Positions 36,061 through 49,351 of a stretch of DNA of 64,000 nucleotides are shown here, in pieces. Origin of the DNA: Citrus sinensis (taxonomy: Eukaryota; Streptophyta; Magnoliopsida; Sapindales; Rutaceae); NCBI RefSeq assembly GCF_022201045.2, contig NC_068564.1, forward strand, positions 4,092,001-4,156,000, in the 5' to 3' direction. The translations under genes were made by a program, and so were the position numbers. The notes under the pieces were generated by a model. That model searched no databases. It saw only the letters and a program-made list of their open reading frames with translations, and was not told the DNA's origin. Position 1 is the stretch's first letter. The number at the start of each line of letters is the position of its first letter.

Positions 36061-38436
36061 CGTTTACTTTGTCTCGGATTTAGGAAAATCATTTTAAATT
36101 ATAATTTTATTTTTATTTAAAAAATTAATTTTTAATTACAAAATAAATAAAAAAATAAACGTAATAATATTATATTTAAATAAATTTAATATTATCACTT
36201 GTAATAAATGTAATATTACTAAATAATATAAAAATATTATTTAAATAAAGATGATATCATTATTTTTAAATAAAAATAACATTATTTTATTTTAATAAAA
36301 ATAACATTATTTTATTTTAATAAATATAATCATATTTTATTTAATAAGAGAAGGTAAAAAGGAATACCTCCCTTTAAGAGTGGCACTCAAAAACATAAGT
36401 CAAACTCCCACTCTTTTTAAACGAGTACATAAAAATTATAGCAGAAAAAATCTAAGCTTCTCACTCTCACTCCGACAAACTGCAAAATAAATTGTAGTAG
36501 TCCTAAACCTCGGCCATGATCCCGTTCCACCATGTTCACCAAGTTTTTCACTAAATAAATTGTGTCCATTCGCCCATTCAACTTCTATCGTTGCATTAGT
36601 GTGCATTTATAATGTACCTCAAGGATTTAGTAACAAATAAATTATTATTAAAAAATCACCAATTACAACATTGTAAAAATATCTCGACAATGCACAAATC
36701 GATTAACACCCGATCTATATATGAAGTTTCATTTACGTTATTCCATAAAAATATGTACCATACAGACTTTTTTCATTATTATTTCTCCTTAATCCACTAC
36801 ACCCAGAAACATCAGGCTTCCTGTGTTCAAGCTTTATTGAATTGATAATATTAAATTTAACTTTTTCTTTCTCATACTTAAATTGGAAAGAAAAGATAGA
36901 CCCACTGCACTTACTGTGACTCTCACTTCACCCTCTCGAGTTCTTGAATTTTCTATAGAAGAAAACCAATTATGGTCAAACACAATTCACATACCAGTGA
37001 CCCAATTGGGCAGTAAGATAGAAAAAGTTCATTCAAATTCCAATTTATCCATTAGCAAATAGCATAACAAGCATGAGTAGTCCAGCCAATTTCAGTTAAA
37101 TTTGGCTGCCTGACTTTCATCTTCTTTCTTTCTAATAATAGTTCCATCAGCAGCAACTATTTTGTAAAAGTTTAAATCCCTGCAGAAACTATTGCTTACC
37201 CAGACATTCGATACAGATACACTAGCGGCGATTATATACCATCAATGTTTACAAAGTTACCTGCCACTCCTGCAACCTGGAATTTAAAATATGCTATCTG
37301 CAGATTATAAATTTTGTTACCTCCAGGATCAAACATTTGCAAGTCTAATATTTTGCAAACGGCCTTTGCCACCCAGTTCATTGAAGAAGATTATCGTGCA
37401 GGAAAAGGGTCTGCTAAAGAAATTGTCTTAAAGAGACGACTGAGAAGCTAGAAAAATATCGCTTTGCAAAGACAAAGTAATTACCTATAACCATCTGACA
37501 CCCACTTTTGAAATTTTAACTCCAAAAATACCCGAATCTGTAAAAAAGAAATATATTTTTCATATGAAGATAAGATGTAAAGATTGTATGTTAATCAACG
37601 TCGACTCTTTCAAGTCTAAGGATCCTAGAAACACACCCCATTCATGCACAAAATGCAGGCAGCAATACAATCATTGCAATTTTGTGAATTAATGGCAAGG
37701 AGAGTGGAAGAGGTCAACGAGTTTTTACACTTCTAACCATTTACGTACAGTTCAATGCTACCGCTACCATTGTGATTTGAAGCTAAGCTCATGTATAGAT
37801 GGCAATATAAAATAAAGTTCAAAAGTTGCAAAAGAAGGCTAAAAGGGGCAGATTTTCCCAATGTGTGTCTTAAATTTATCTCCTAACAATAATTTGCAAA
37901 TATAATTGGACCGAATCCAATATTCAGAAAAGAAAAAAGACAAAAGAATATATCGTGAAGGAAGTCAACCTGTGGTGAGGTCATGAAAAAGATTAGATTT
38001 ATTTGTTACCTCAAAAAAATTGAAAAAAGAACACCTCCTTGAGCAGCAGTGTCATTCAAGCATATGTTTTTGAGCCTGTCGTCTAATATACTTAATACCA
38101 GTAGCCGTCAATGAACCCAACAAAGGGACTCAAAAATATATTTCAGAGAGCATGAAAAGAAATTCAGTTTAACCAAATCCTAAAATAAATGATAAAACAA
38201 GAACTACAACAATATAGTTGTACCTACCTCAACCCTTTTCTCCTTTAATAATATTTGATGAAAGGGAGATGGTAGAGTCTCAACAAAGCTGTGAGATGGC
38301 AAAAAAAGGTTTCACCCATGATTGATTGATGACAATGTGACAAAAGGCCCCAAAAACACACATTTATAGAACTCTGAGATATTAAAAATTCTACCTCATT
38401 TACTTTCAAAGCTCAGAGATCTACCCACACAACCCA
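36061..38436. other. Gene-free region downstream of the LUC7 gene
   Basis: Starts with very AT-rich DNA holding a diverged repeat of about 25 bases (AATAAAAATAACATTATTTT, about 36269-36345). The rest is noncoding sequence with no supported gene. The last few hundred bases next to 38437 should contain the 3' UTR of the minus-strand LUC7 gene. Confidence 0.4.
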
Positions 38437-41401
38437 CTAATACTGGCGAACTGGACTTCTAGGTGACCTCCTGTGACCATGCCTAACAGGGGAACGTGAT
38501 CTGCTGCGATCACGGTGCCTATCCCTGCTTCTCCAATCAGCCCCCCTTCCTCCATCACGACCACTTCTACCATCCCACTCTCTAGACCTTTCACGATCAC
38601 GTTCTCTGTATCGTTCTCTCTCTCTGTCACGATCTCGATCACGATACCTGTCCCTATCACTTGAACCACTCCTCTTTCTACTCTCATATTCTTTCTCCCT
38701 CTGCTTCCTCCGATCTTCTACCTCTTTTTCCTTGGCTAGTCTTTCTTCTTCCCTTGCCTTCTCCTTAGCTTCCTGTAAAATTGTAAGTGAAACTCTGTAT
38801 TCACTAGAAATGGATGCATAAATTCTGAAACAGTAAATCAACTATGAAAAGTTGACAAACCTTGTACTCAGTTATGAAATCTCGAACCATGCCATAACCA
38901 ATATGCTGCTTTCCAGAAATGTGAGACTGAGTCCTCTCAGCAGCATCATTTGCTACAAGAAAGGAACCACATATCTCACATAAAGCCATCTTTTTCTCCT
39001 GAGCCATCATCAAAACTTTATCGTTCTGAGACTGCTGAGTCAAGGTTGTCTTCTCAACATTAAGAATCTCCACCTGCAACAAGATGGCACCAGAAGTTCA
39101 AACTTAAGACCTCTCTTATCATCTGGAGGTGGCAAAACTCAGGTTCACAGATCCATAAGGTTTAAGATGGAAGATAATGCTGAACTAATAATCAGTCAGA
39201 CGAGAGCAAAATATTAATAATAATACAATCAAAATTAACAAAATTAAAAAGTAAAAGAAATTATGTCCCTCAATGGTAGAACTTATGCAAATCATAAGAT
39301 CTATTACTAACTGTTAGTCCTCCCACCCCCATCCAAAAAGAATAAGAAGAAAAAAATAAAAAATAAAAAACCTCAGGAACACTATAGCAACACCTTTCTC
39401 ATGAGGGCTTCAGCTTCATCCACCTTGCCAGCCTCACCCAGGGTCTCCACTTGTTCCAGCAGGTTTTTTATCTTCTCCTCCAACAAAGATAACTGTTCGG
39501 ACTTTTCTGCTGATATTGGAGGTGGTGGTGCAGGTTCCACTTCTTGAGAAAGACGTTCTCGCCCCCGCCGAACTCTTCTATCCAGGTCCATGACCTACAG
39601 TAGCAGACTTATTATCACATAATATGCAAATTTAGCCAACAATCATAAGCAAGAAAATATGAAGCACAGTTTGGTTCAGTTTTTCACATTTTTCTATTTA
39701 AAAGTGATTTTTTTACGCACAATTGGCACTATCACCCTTTTTTTTTGGGGGGGGGGGGGGGGGTGTGCGGAGGCTAAGAAACAAATTAAGTATATTGTTA
39801 GACATTGTAGATATTAGAAATTGTTTCTATTCCAAAATTTTTGTCTTCCACTTTAAAAAGTAGTTTTCAATGCGTGATTGTCCTTCTTTTAACTTTTGAA
39901 AGCAAAATGTGATAGATAAAACCAGATAGTACCAAAATAAATATGAAACCCACCAATTTCTCACAAAATTGAGCAAGTTCAGCTTCAAACTTGGGCACAT
40001 AAGCATCGTGTCGCGGGGACTTCTCAAAACTACAGTCACAAACATAATAACACATTTTAACTGGTATACAATCCAAGTGATTTATCATGCACCTAAGACA
40101 AACAGATCAACACTCGCGCAGATAGATACAGTAAAAACGTTAGAAACAGAAGGCAATGCAAATTTCTAACATTTCCTAAATGAAGAATAAACTTAAAAGA
40201 ACTTTTCCCACCTTGTCATTTCAATATAAAATCAGCAAGAATTTAAGTGCATGACAATCTATAATCATTCTCAAAAAGTTAAAATTTCACTCACATACAG
40301 CGACAAAAGGAGATGCCAGTTTCACCAGTAGCCACAATATAAGCAGAGAAAGCGTATCCAAACAGATTTGATCTTTTCTTTTTCCATTTCACCGCATTGT
40401 TTCATTTCATAAAAAGGTTGCATGAACTGATCCACTCAGGAATCAGCTGAGTACTGAGTAGTCAAATCAAGATAGGATAATAAACCCAGCATATGTTTCC
40501 TGAACGATGGATTTAATCCTATTCACATTAATTTTTATTGGACTCCTCAGTACAGAAGAAAATTCTTATATGTAGTTCTCCGGGGAAGGGGGTGGAGGTA
40601 GGGCGAAGGCCATCTCAAAAAAAAAAAATGAAAATACAAAGCCTATGCTCAGTCACTAAATTTCAGTCGAAATCTTCAAGAAGCATCAATGAAAAAAACT
40701 AAGCACCAAGGACATACCATGCCATCAATTACTTTTGACTCAATCCTCATTGATATATTTCCAAGATATTGAGGTTAAATAGAGCAAACCTACCACAATT
40801 CTAAAAATTTTAAAAAGTATATATATTTTTACTGAAATTTTGTTATCTTTTTACTAATTTCACACCATGTCAACACTAAGCACATACAAACTTTGATGCC
40901 ACAAAGACTTGAAAATCATGCTCATCCAAACCTTTCTTTCAACTTCTGGTCATGAATTCTCGGGCACGGTCCTGATGTAAGAAGAAACGCCAAATATAAA
41001 AACCCCACTGTTAGTGAAACCTTACACTCCTATTCATTAGGCACTCTGCTGATTCTAGAATTAGTAAAATATTAATTTGTTTCATCTAAATATATTCAAA
41101 ATGAAGCAAAGGACTGACCGAGATCGCTTCTCGTGTTGACAAAGAGATCGTGAGGGCAAAACCTAACCATATAGAATGGACAAACCTCCTTATCGTCCCA
41201 TTTTATTTCTTTGTACTCTTTTTTCTCTTCTTCGGTCAAATTTCGAGCTAAAATCAACCAAAATCATTCCAATATTTCCATTAGAAAAAAATAAAAAATT
41301 TTCAAACGACATCACCTAGATTATCGTTTCCATAAAAGCTTGGGTCTCTGGAAAGTACCTGCGCCCATGAGTTCGTCTAGCAGAGCTCGCTGAGCGTCCA
41401 T
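38437..41401 (-). CDS. LUC7RL: LUC7-related U1 snRNP splicing factor, LUC7RL clade
   Basis: U1 snRNP-associated protein that helps select 5' splice sites. Seven exons on the minus strand: 41401-41359, 41247-41119, 40971-40932, 40029-39954, 39594-39394, 39073-38861, 38772-38437. Phases agree, giving 345 residues. It opens MDAQRALLDELMGAARNL, the LUC7RL rather than LUC7A/B start. A CCCH zinc finger uses C37, C45, C60 and H64. A coiled-coil helix follows (LEEKIKNLLEQVETLGEAG), then a C2H2 finger with C195, C198, H214 and H220. From about residue 260 to the end there is an Arg/Asp/Ser/Glu-rich tail typical of splicing factors. Intron 4 holds a run of 17 G on the plus strand. The gene looks intact and matches, from memory, At5g51410. 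Confidence 0.93.
39738..39763. repeat. T9-G17 homopolymer junction
   Basis: Nine T followed by 17 consecutive G within LUC7 intron 4. Such long G runs are rare in plant genomes, mutate quickly, can form G-quadruplexes, and are also a common place for assembly length error. Confidence 0.9.
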
Positions 41402-43091
41402 GATACTGTGTTAAAGGAAAAAAAAAATATAAATTAAGATAACTTAGTTGGATTTATATATAACTATAATGGGAGGGCTATTAGGGTTTGAGAGAATTGG
41501 GTATTTTTTAGTGGATTTTTTCGGGAGTGATTTTAGGTTTTGATGAACAAAGTGGTAAAGCAGCAACTAGACGGTAACGGGTTATTTTATTAATATAACG
41601 CACTGGGAAAGAAACGACGTGCCGTTTTGAAAGAATTTCACAAACATTGATAATTGGTTTTTTTACAATATCAATTTTTTTTTTACTCGTATATTCCTCT
41701 CTCTCCAAAGTCCAAATCAAATGTGCCAAGTTTCTATAAGATTTTTAATAACCTATTAATTACCAACTCCTTTGCTAAAAAGCCTCAAATTTTTAATTTT
41801 TTTTTCTTAATCCTTCTATATAAGTTCTAACTACAGTAATATTCTCTTAAACATATCTTGTCCCATAATTTGAGTATCGTCAAATAGTTTTAATAAAAAT
41901 CAATAAACCTAATCATTTAATGATTCTCAAACTATGGGGTATGATATCCCAAAATTATCATTGTTTTACAATTCACATTTGATATTTTCATTCCTAACTC
42001 CTTATGGTAGAACTTAGAATGTCGATAATAAAAGCTTTTGGGGTATCATAAAAATTTAAAGGTGTCAAATAATATATGATAATTAGGGGCTAAGATTGAA
42101 AATTTAGGAGCCCAATGAATTTAAAAACAAACAAATAAATAAATAAATGAACTATTGTTTATAAGCAAGAATGATAGTGATAATTGATAACAAAAGGAAA
42201 AAAAATTGAAATATATGGGACATAATTTTATTGGATATAATATATGTCTAGTCATATTGCCTTTAATCTCAACTAAGTGCAAATCCAAACTATCAAAAAG
42301 TACACTAAAGCTAATATTCATCAACAGCCTTCCTAATAATTGATTCTAATTGGTAAAATCTCTTAGTGATTATAGTACAAGAACTCTCGAATTCGAAATA
42401 TAGATGAGGAAAGGTTTTAGTCATATCATTATTCTTCTAAGAAACCCTCTATTTAAAGTCACAAAACTCCACTTTGAAACAAAATATTAACCAATTAGAT
42501 CTCTATTACAACAATAAAATCTTCAAGTTTGCATTATAATCTCGTACACATCAAACCCTAGATTTGAAATAACACTAATTTTTTTTTAAATTTTCAAGGA
42601 AGTATACATATAATGCTTGATTAAATAGTGGCAACAAGAGTCCTAAGGTTTCTCCCAATAATTTTTAAGTAGCTTCATTTAGCTAACCGCGAGTTCGAAT
42701 CATGAAAAATATATGACGTTAGAAAATTGATTCAGACTTTTCTCACCTCTCTACCTTTTCAAAAAAAAAAAAACAAAATTAGAAAAAGTGTAATAAAAAT
42801 AAATAGTGACAAATCTCTCCTCGCATATGACAAAGAAGGCCTACGCCCTTTGGTCGCAACACATGTAAAACACAAACTGCTGGCTGTAAGCAGCTAACCA
42901 AGAGGCAACCACAAGCATACAATCTCATATGGTATTATCCAAAATCTTGTGGCCCTTATTTGATTATTGCTATTATAGACACTCCATCAAATTCTCTCAA
43001 ACAAAGCAGATAATTTCTTCGTGTCCAAAATTTAAATCACAACCACAACAGCCAAACCTTTAGCTTCCGAAACTGGAAGCCTTGGATAACC
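41402..43091. other. Divergent region between LUC7RL and PEX11B
   Basis: Contains the LUC7RL promoter side (TATATAAA on the minus strand at about 41455-41462, some 55 bases before the start codon), noncoding AT-rich DNA, a possible SINE at 42640-42774, and the PEX11B promoter. No gene is supported. Confidence 0.4.
42640..42774 (+). mobile_element. Possible SINE fragment
   Basis: A B-box-like GAGTTCGAATC follows TAGCTTCATTTAGCTAACC, and the segment ends CTACCTTTTC plus a run of A at about 42762-42774. A similar ending (AACTTTTCTCACAAAAAAA) lies near 58950. I see no clear target-site duplication, so this is tentative. Confidence 0.35.
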
Positions 43092-43778
43092 ATGAGTAAT
43101 GACACAGTTGACAAGCTGGTCATCTTCTTGGCAAAGAGAGATGGCATTGACAAGCTTGTCAAAACATTTCAATACGTATCAAAGCTTGTTCACTGGCACG
43201 TCGAGGCCACAAAGCCTGAGTTGGCTCAAAGATTCAAGCAATGGGAAGTTGCATCGGGCCTCAGTCGAAAAGCGTTTAGAACCGGCAGGTTTCTCACCGG
43301 CTTCAATCTCTTAAGACGAAACCCCGGCGCAACGCCAACTCTAAGATTGCTAGCGGTTCTTGCTAATGCAGGGGAGATGGTTTATTGGTCATTTGACCAC
43401 TTGCTTTGGCTATCAAGAATAGGAACTTTGGATGCTAAGTTTGCGAGAAGGTTGAGCTTCATATCGGCTTTTGGTGAGTCGTTTGGGTATGTCTTTTTCA
43501 TAATAGCTGATTTTATTTTGATGAAACAAGGGTTAGCGAAAGAGAGACAGCTTGTTGCTCCTGATCATGAAGAAAAATCTAAAGATGTGGAAGAGAGTTT
43601 AAGGAAGATAAAAGTTGACCGAGTGATGAGGCTGATGGCAGTTGCTGCTAATGTTGCTGATTTGATCATTGCTCTGGCGGATATTGAACCCAATCCGTTT
43701 TGTAATCATGCTGTTACTTTAGGCATCAGTGGGTTGGTTTCTGCATGGTCTGGTTGGTACAGGAACTGGCCGTCGTAA
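43092..43778 (+). CDS. PEX11B: Peroxisomal membrane protein PEX11B
   Basis: Peroxin that tubulates and divides peroxisomes, in Arabidopsis linked to light-driven proliferation. A single intron-free frame gives 228 residues, the family length. Diagnostic blocks are DTVDKLVIFLAKRDGIDKL at the start, ASGLSRKAFRTGRFLTGFN at about residues 53-71, the RRNPGATPTLRLLAVLANAG region, SFISAFGESFGYVFFIIADF, and the end SGLVSAWSGWYRNWPS. These fit PEX11B rather than PEX11A or the PEX11C-E group. An amphipathic N-terminal helix and two or more C-terminal membrane segments are expected. In Arabidopsis the next gene is TIP5;1, which in this window lies 15.6 kb downstream. Confidence 0.95.
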   Translation: MSNDTVDKLVIFLAKRDGIDKLVKTFQYVSKLVHWHVEATKPELAQRFKQWEVASGLSRKAFRTGRFLTGFNLLRRNPGATPTLRLLAVLANAGEMVYWSFDHLLWLSRIGTLDAKFARRLSFISAFGESFGYVFFIIADFILMKQGLAKERQLVAPDHEEKSKDVEESLRKIKVDRVMRLMAVAANVADLIIALADIEPNPFCNHAVTLGISGLVSAWSGWYRNWPS

Positions 43779-45344
43779 AGGAAATGACTACGAGTGAGAG
43801 AAAACACAATCAAGTTTCAAAAGTAAAAAGAAAAGAGCTGTTCAATCACTTTGATATGTAATATTTGGGCTTATAGTAGTAGCAAAGAAATTGACTGTTG
43901 TACTTCTATAGACTGAGACATTGACTGTGGTATTTCCTTGCTACTTTAATCATTGCATCGATCAATTCTGAAAATTACATGGATACCATGATTTTTTCAT
44001 TCGCATTTCATTAACAACACATGATTTTAGGTACAGCTAGAGGAATAGGCATTGAGCCATGTTCATCTTCTTTTAGCCATAGCTTGCCGCCGGCTAAGAG
44101 TGGGGACCTTCTCATGTACACCGATTAAAAAAGATACAACGATTAAAAAATAGAACCTATTCTGAACCAAAATAAAATGCTTTAAAATCACTTATATTCA
44201 AAATCATATCACGAAAGATATGAGTATACCAAAAATGACTCGGTAACATAATAACCGTCACATTCTAAATAAATTTACAAAATCCGCTATATTTGACATT
44301 GGTCACTTTGTAAAATTTGGTCAATCAATTATTTACATTTTTTAAAAAAATTTACATTCTCTTTCTCATTCAAGATTGTGATATAATTATTTTACCTCGT
44401 GAGATAAAAAGATTAAAATACCCATTAAATTATTTTTATTTTCATGATTATTTTTTTGAATCTTATTAAAAAATTTAATTTTTTTATTCGGTACTACTTT
44501 AACTAAACAAAGTATATTTTTTAAGAGTAATAATATAGCTAAAAATTCTTGTATAATTTTTTTATACAAATTGTTGTAGTATGATTTAATTGGTTGAATT
44601 AGATATCTCTTGATCCACTTGATTTGTTTTATTATTTTATATTTTTATTCAATCAATGAATTAATTCTAAACCAGTTTGTATAAAATAAGTTTGTACAAA
44701 TATTTGTGACTGTATCATCACTTATTTTTTAATTACAATATCATTACAGAATTTACGGTTGAAAATATTGGATTATAGCATAAAATTACCGCCCTTTTTT
44801 ATGTACAATTTGATATTTTTATAATTAGCTTAAGTTTATATTAAATCAATCCCATTTGAACAGAGATAGTCATTAAAAAAAAAAAGAGTATATCACCATC
44901 CCGTACCCCATCGCTCCGGCCCGGCCCATTTAGCAGCAAATCTAGTGAGCGAAGAAACGGGACTCTAGATACACGGTAAAAGATTTGAAAATTCACCCAA
45001 AAAACGCTGACGTGGCGGTCATTTATTGGGCCGCAATACGGGAGCGGCGTGAATAAAGTAATAAACCCAATCCATTTCTACTCTGGACATTAGGTCCGTG
45101 CAGTTGAAGTTGACTTCATTGGGGCGGTTTCGTTTTTTCGGACTGTCCCAAGATTCAGATCTTCGCAAATTTAAGCGCAAATCTCGCCCATTCTATTTGT
45201 TTGGCGACACAATTTGTTTGTTCTTCGAATCAGGTTAGTAAGATTAATAACCTTCCTCAATTTACAATTAGATATTTAATTTGTGTTCGAAAATTCTTTT
45301 TTATCTTATTCTTCTTGATAATTGCTTTCAGATTTGGTGATTAG
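43779..45344. other. Region between PEX11B and the PLAC8 gene
   Basis: PEX11B 3' flank, AT-rich noncoding DNA, then a GC-richer promoter and leader of the PLAC8 gene. A leader intron appears to run 45234-45331 (donor CAG before GTTAGT, acceptor TTTCAG), placing the start codon 14 bases after the acceptor. Confidence 0.5.
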
Positions 45345-47480
45345 ATGGCGGAGGGCGGAGGGAATTCTCGATATGTGAAGTTGACGAAGGAGCAGACTCC
45401 AGTGGAGGATGACATCAAGCCCGGTGAGCTCAACCAGCCCATTGAGGTTCCTCAGGTGAGTCTCGCAATATACATTGGATCAAAAATAACATGAAATTTT
45501 TAAATTCGATTTTGAGAATTGTGATAGATTTGATTAACTAGTGATGATGTGTGTGTATGTATTTGTGTGATTGGACCAGTTGAATGTTCATAGGTGCAAT
45601 GAGTGTGGACAGCCTTTGCCTGAAGATTTTGAGCCTCCTGCTGATGAACCTTGGACTACTGGAATCTTCGGCTGCACTGAAGATACAGAAAGTTGTAAGT
45701 TCACAACAGATCCTAGCACAGAAGATTTTGTGTGTGTGTCTGTTGCGTGTTTATTTAGCTGCGAAATTGGGATTCGTCTATTGTGTTTGTTTTGTTTGCT
45801 TATGGTTAACAGCTTAGATTAGGCGAGTTTGTGTCATTTTAGATTCCAGAACTGGTGTCTAATCTGTTTCTTGCTGAGTTGTTGCGTGCTGTGTGTAAAT
45901 GTTTCTGTATAGTATTGTTGTGTATTTGGAAATGGGAAACTGTGGGGTTAGATTTGTGACAGAATATTTGCAATTATTAATATGTGGGAGCAACAAAGGA
46001 TTTATTATAAAATGATGACGGTGGCTTCCCCCTATTGGCAAACTAATAAAAGGATTAGAAGAATAAGAAAGAATATCTCTGTATTTATCCTAATGGGAGT
46101 GAGAACCAACAGTAAAGAGTTTTTAAGTTAAGCATATGAACATCTATTGTTTCAAAAATCTTGCTGATAACGAAGGTGCTTGCTATTTTGAATTCTGGTT
46201 AACATGCCTCCATGATGGAAGCTAGGTTTTGACTTTGAAAGACTATTTGCTTGCACATGTAAGTGCTTCTGGTTCTGAGTGATTAAAGAACTAATGAGAG
46301 TTCTTCTTTGTTGCTGAACTAGCAATTCTTCTTTACTATTTCTCTATTCTTTAGTAATAAATGTGTGAATTTGATATATATTGAATAATTGATATAAAGT
46401 TACAATTCTCTTACTTGATATCTCTGCAGGCTGGACTGGATTCTTCTGCCCGTGTGTTCTATTTGGACGCAATGTGGAAAAGATGAGAGAAGATACCCCA
46501 TGGACTCATCCTTGCATTTGTCATGCCGTTTGCATTGAAGGTGGCGTAGCTTTGGCAGCAGCAACAGCTGTTTTTCATGGTATTGACCCCAGGACATCAT
46601 TTCTTATTTGTGAGGGTTTGTTTTTTGCTTGGTGGATGTGTGGGATATACACTGGAAACTTACGGCAAAACTTACAGAAGAAATATCATCTCAAGGTAAT
46701 TAACTTGTTAGAGTTCATTACTCTGGTTTCTTTAGATTAATCTGCTCACATGATAACCTTTGTGCCACAGATGTATGAATATGCATTTTGTAAACAGGCT
46801 TGCATATTTTCAGAAGTACTTAATCATTTAGGTTGAAGAATTATGACATAAAGTAGTTTACTGCTGGTGCTCCATTTTGACATCGAGAAAGATTATGGTT
46901 GTTGCTTTCATATGTCTAAATTTGTTTTCCTCTTGGCCTATTTAATCACATTGGCTCTTCTGCTTGCTTGTTTGAAAAAGTTCTGGCAAATGTAATTCTA
47001 ATCAATACGTTTGCAATGTGGAATGATACAAGATACATTTATGTGATTATTGCCATATACTATATTGAAGAATGAACACTTTTCTAATTTGGAAAGAGAT
47101 TAATTGATAATCTTGTTGTCTGGAGGTCCAAGATATGTAAACAAGAATTATTGATAATCTCGTGTTATTTAGAGACCGTAGACTGCTAACTTTAGAAGGA
47201 AAAGATGTGTACTTTCTTTGCTGCGTTTTACTTTCTGCTCACTCATATTTGCTTACTGCAGAACTCGCCGTGTGAGCCGTGCCTGGTAAACTGCTGCCTG
47301 CACTGGTGTGCATTGTGCCAGGAGCACAGGGAGATGAAGAACCGCCTCTCAGATAATGTTGCAATGCCAATGACTGTTGTCAACCCTCCCCCTGTTCAAG
47401 AGATGAACTCTGCCCCTGAAAACCAGGATCCTGCTCCATCCTCTGGAAATGGCACCACCATGGAGATGCAAGCTTTGTAA
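45345..47480 (+). CDS. PLAC8 / cell number regulator family protein
   Basis: Cys-rich membrane-associated protein of the PLAC8 family; relatives control organ size or metal and calcium movement, but the job of this one is not known. Exons 45345-45455, 45580-45694, 46430-46695 and 47262-47480 give 236 residues with consistent phases. The N-terminus is soluble with a zinc-ribbon-like pair ([10 protein letters not shown]). The PLAC8 domain follows, with [18 protein letters not shown], a hydrophobic hairpin at [13 protein letters not shown] and [13 protein letters not shown], and the hallmark [18 protein letters not shown]. The tail is Pro/Ser/Asn-rich. A leader intron is likely just upstream. 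From memory the closest Arabidopsis gene is At5g51400, near At5g51410 (LUC7RL). Confidence 0.92.
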
Positions 47481-48532
47481 GATCCAGCGTACTACTTGCT
47501 CACGCATTTCATCTTGAGAGGGATTTTTCTTTCGAATGCTGATTTCCATGTTACAAACAAATTGGATTTACATTTTCGTTGCTTTCTTTAATGCCTGCGT
47601 GCATCAAAATAGTAAATGTTAGTGAGATTTTGACAGCTAGAAAAGCTCCCTTCTTATCAGACAGCTCGTCTTTAAGAGGAGTGTTTTGAGGCAACAATAT
47701 TAGATATACAAATCTGAATCAAGATTGCTTCATTGTAAAGGTGATTGCATTTTGCATGTTAAAGCAAATATTGGTACCACCACTAACTGCATGAGTTTTT
47801 GTTGAGGGAATAAAATTATAAAAGAGACATGCGTGATTTGTGAGCAGACTCAAAGATGAATTAATCTTGACCTTTAGTGCCGTTGAATCCTTTGAAGGGT
47901 TTGGCTACTGCTGCTATCTTTCTCCCTATAGCTGTGAAATCACTAGTGAGTTGCTTCTAGTAGAATGTCTTCAAAATACTTTGTACACTCTTAGAAATGC
48001 TTCTTCATAGAATGTATTTAACAACTCACTTCGATGGGTGCAGTGTGCCATGCATTTTTTTTTTATTGTGTAATTAATAACTGCTGTGATATTGTGTGAA
48101 TTTGGGTTTTCGTCTTTTTCTTTCTTTTTGAGGTATGATGAAAGTGAGGACACAAAATGAAACTTGTAATTGATCATTTTCTTAGATAAGAAGCTCCCCG
48201 CCTCAGTAGTCGACTAGTTGCTGCAGTTAAGCTAATATTGGTGTGATAGGCAATTACTACTGTAAGGTCGGTCCAAGCCTTTTCTTCAGTAATCATCAAT
48301 CAGGGGGTATCTGAATGGTCAATAATTACACGTCATGGCCCACACACGATGGAGCTTTAAATCCTGTTTCTATCAGTAAATCGAAATCTCGTCTGCATCT
48401 AGCGGTCTATACTGATCGTATCATTTGCCCAAATCTCCCAAACTTTGAAATTGAAAATATGGTTGTATTTTAGGTTTTATTAAACAAAGACATAAAATAT
48501 CTATTTGTATTAAGTAAGTCTTTACTCTTTAG
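47481..48532. other. 3' flank of the PLAC8 gene
   Basis: Noncoding sequence, no gene seen. The PLAC8 3' UTR should occupy the first few hundred bases. Confidence 0.45.
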
Positions 48533-49207
48533 GGGCTGTTTGGTGGCAATATAAGGTTCATGGGATAAAAAGTTTGTTTGGAATAAATTATAATGGGCTA
48601 ATCATTTATTTCTAAATAGTGCGAAAATTGTATTCTCGAGTTTGGGATTACTTTTCAAAAGCCAAAAAATTCAATCCAAACAATTCATGGATAATGAATA
48701 ATTAATTAAATATTTATTCATTTTAATTAATTATTTTATTGAAATAATATTATAAATCATTTTTCAAATTAAATTATAATATTATTTTAAATTTATATTA
48801 ATATTAATTGAATTTGCATATATAAATCTATTATTGAGTTAATATTTAAAACATTTTATTAAAATTTTCCAATTAATTTGATAAAAAAAATTCGTTATTA
48901 AATTATGATTATTAGATTAATATTACAAATTAAAAACTTTAGGTATTGTATTTGTAATTAAGTTTATTTTTATTTTTCATACTCTTTGAGTTTTCCTTTT
49001 ACCATTGTATGAGTTTAGTTAAAATATAATTAAATAAATAGTTTATGTTAAAAAATAATAATAAAATTATTTTTTAATCCAATTAAATTCTAAACTATAC
49101 CGAATATAATATAGTTTTAAACATAATCTGTTGTGATTCTATTATGTCTTATCGTATCAAATCTCATCCTATCCCATACTATCTTATTATGCATACCGAA
49201 CAAGCCC
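48533..49207. mobile_element. Possible MITE with short inverted ends
   Basis: The left end GGGCTGTTTGGT and the reverse complement of the right end GGGCTTGTTCGGT form imperfect terminal inverted repeats around about 675 bases of very AT-rich DNA. No target-site duplication is clear, and no coding capacity is present. Confidence 0.4.
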
Positions 49208-49351
49208 TTCAAATTATGTTTTATACTCGATTTATAATTTTTCCATTTTGTCTTTTCAGTATGAGTCAGTGACTTATAAGGGACGAACTCTGTTCTTTCT
49301 TTGGAAAAAATAGACAATTAAGGACCTATAAGGGACCAACTCTGTTCCATT

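Noticed and set aside
38421-38687. Alternative minus-strand frame over the LUC7RL tail
   Set aside because: Out of frame with the spliced gene; the Val/Glu repeats are a shift of the Arg/Asp-rich repeat.
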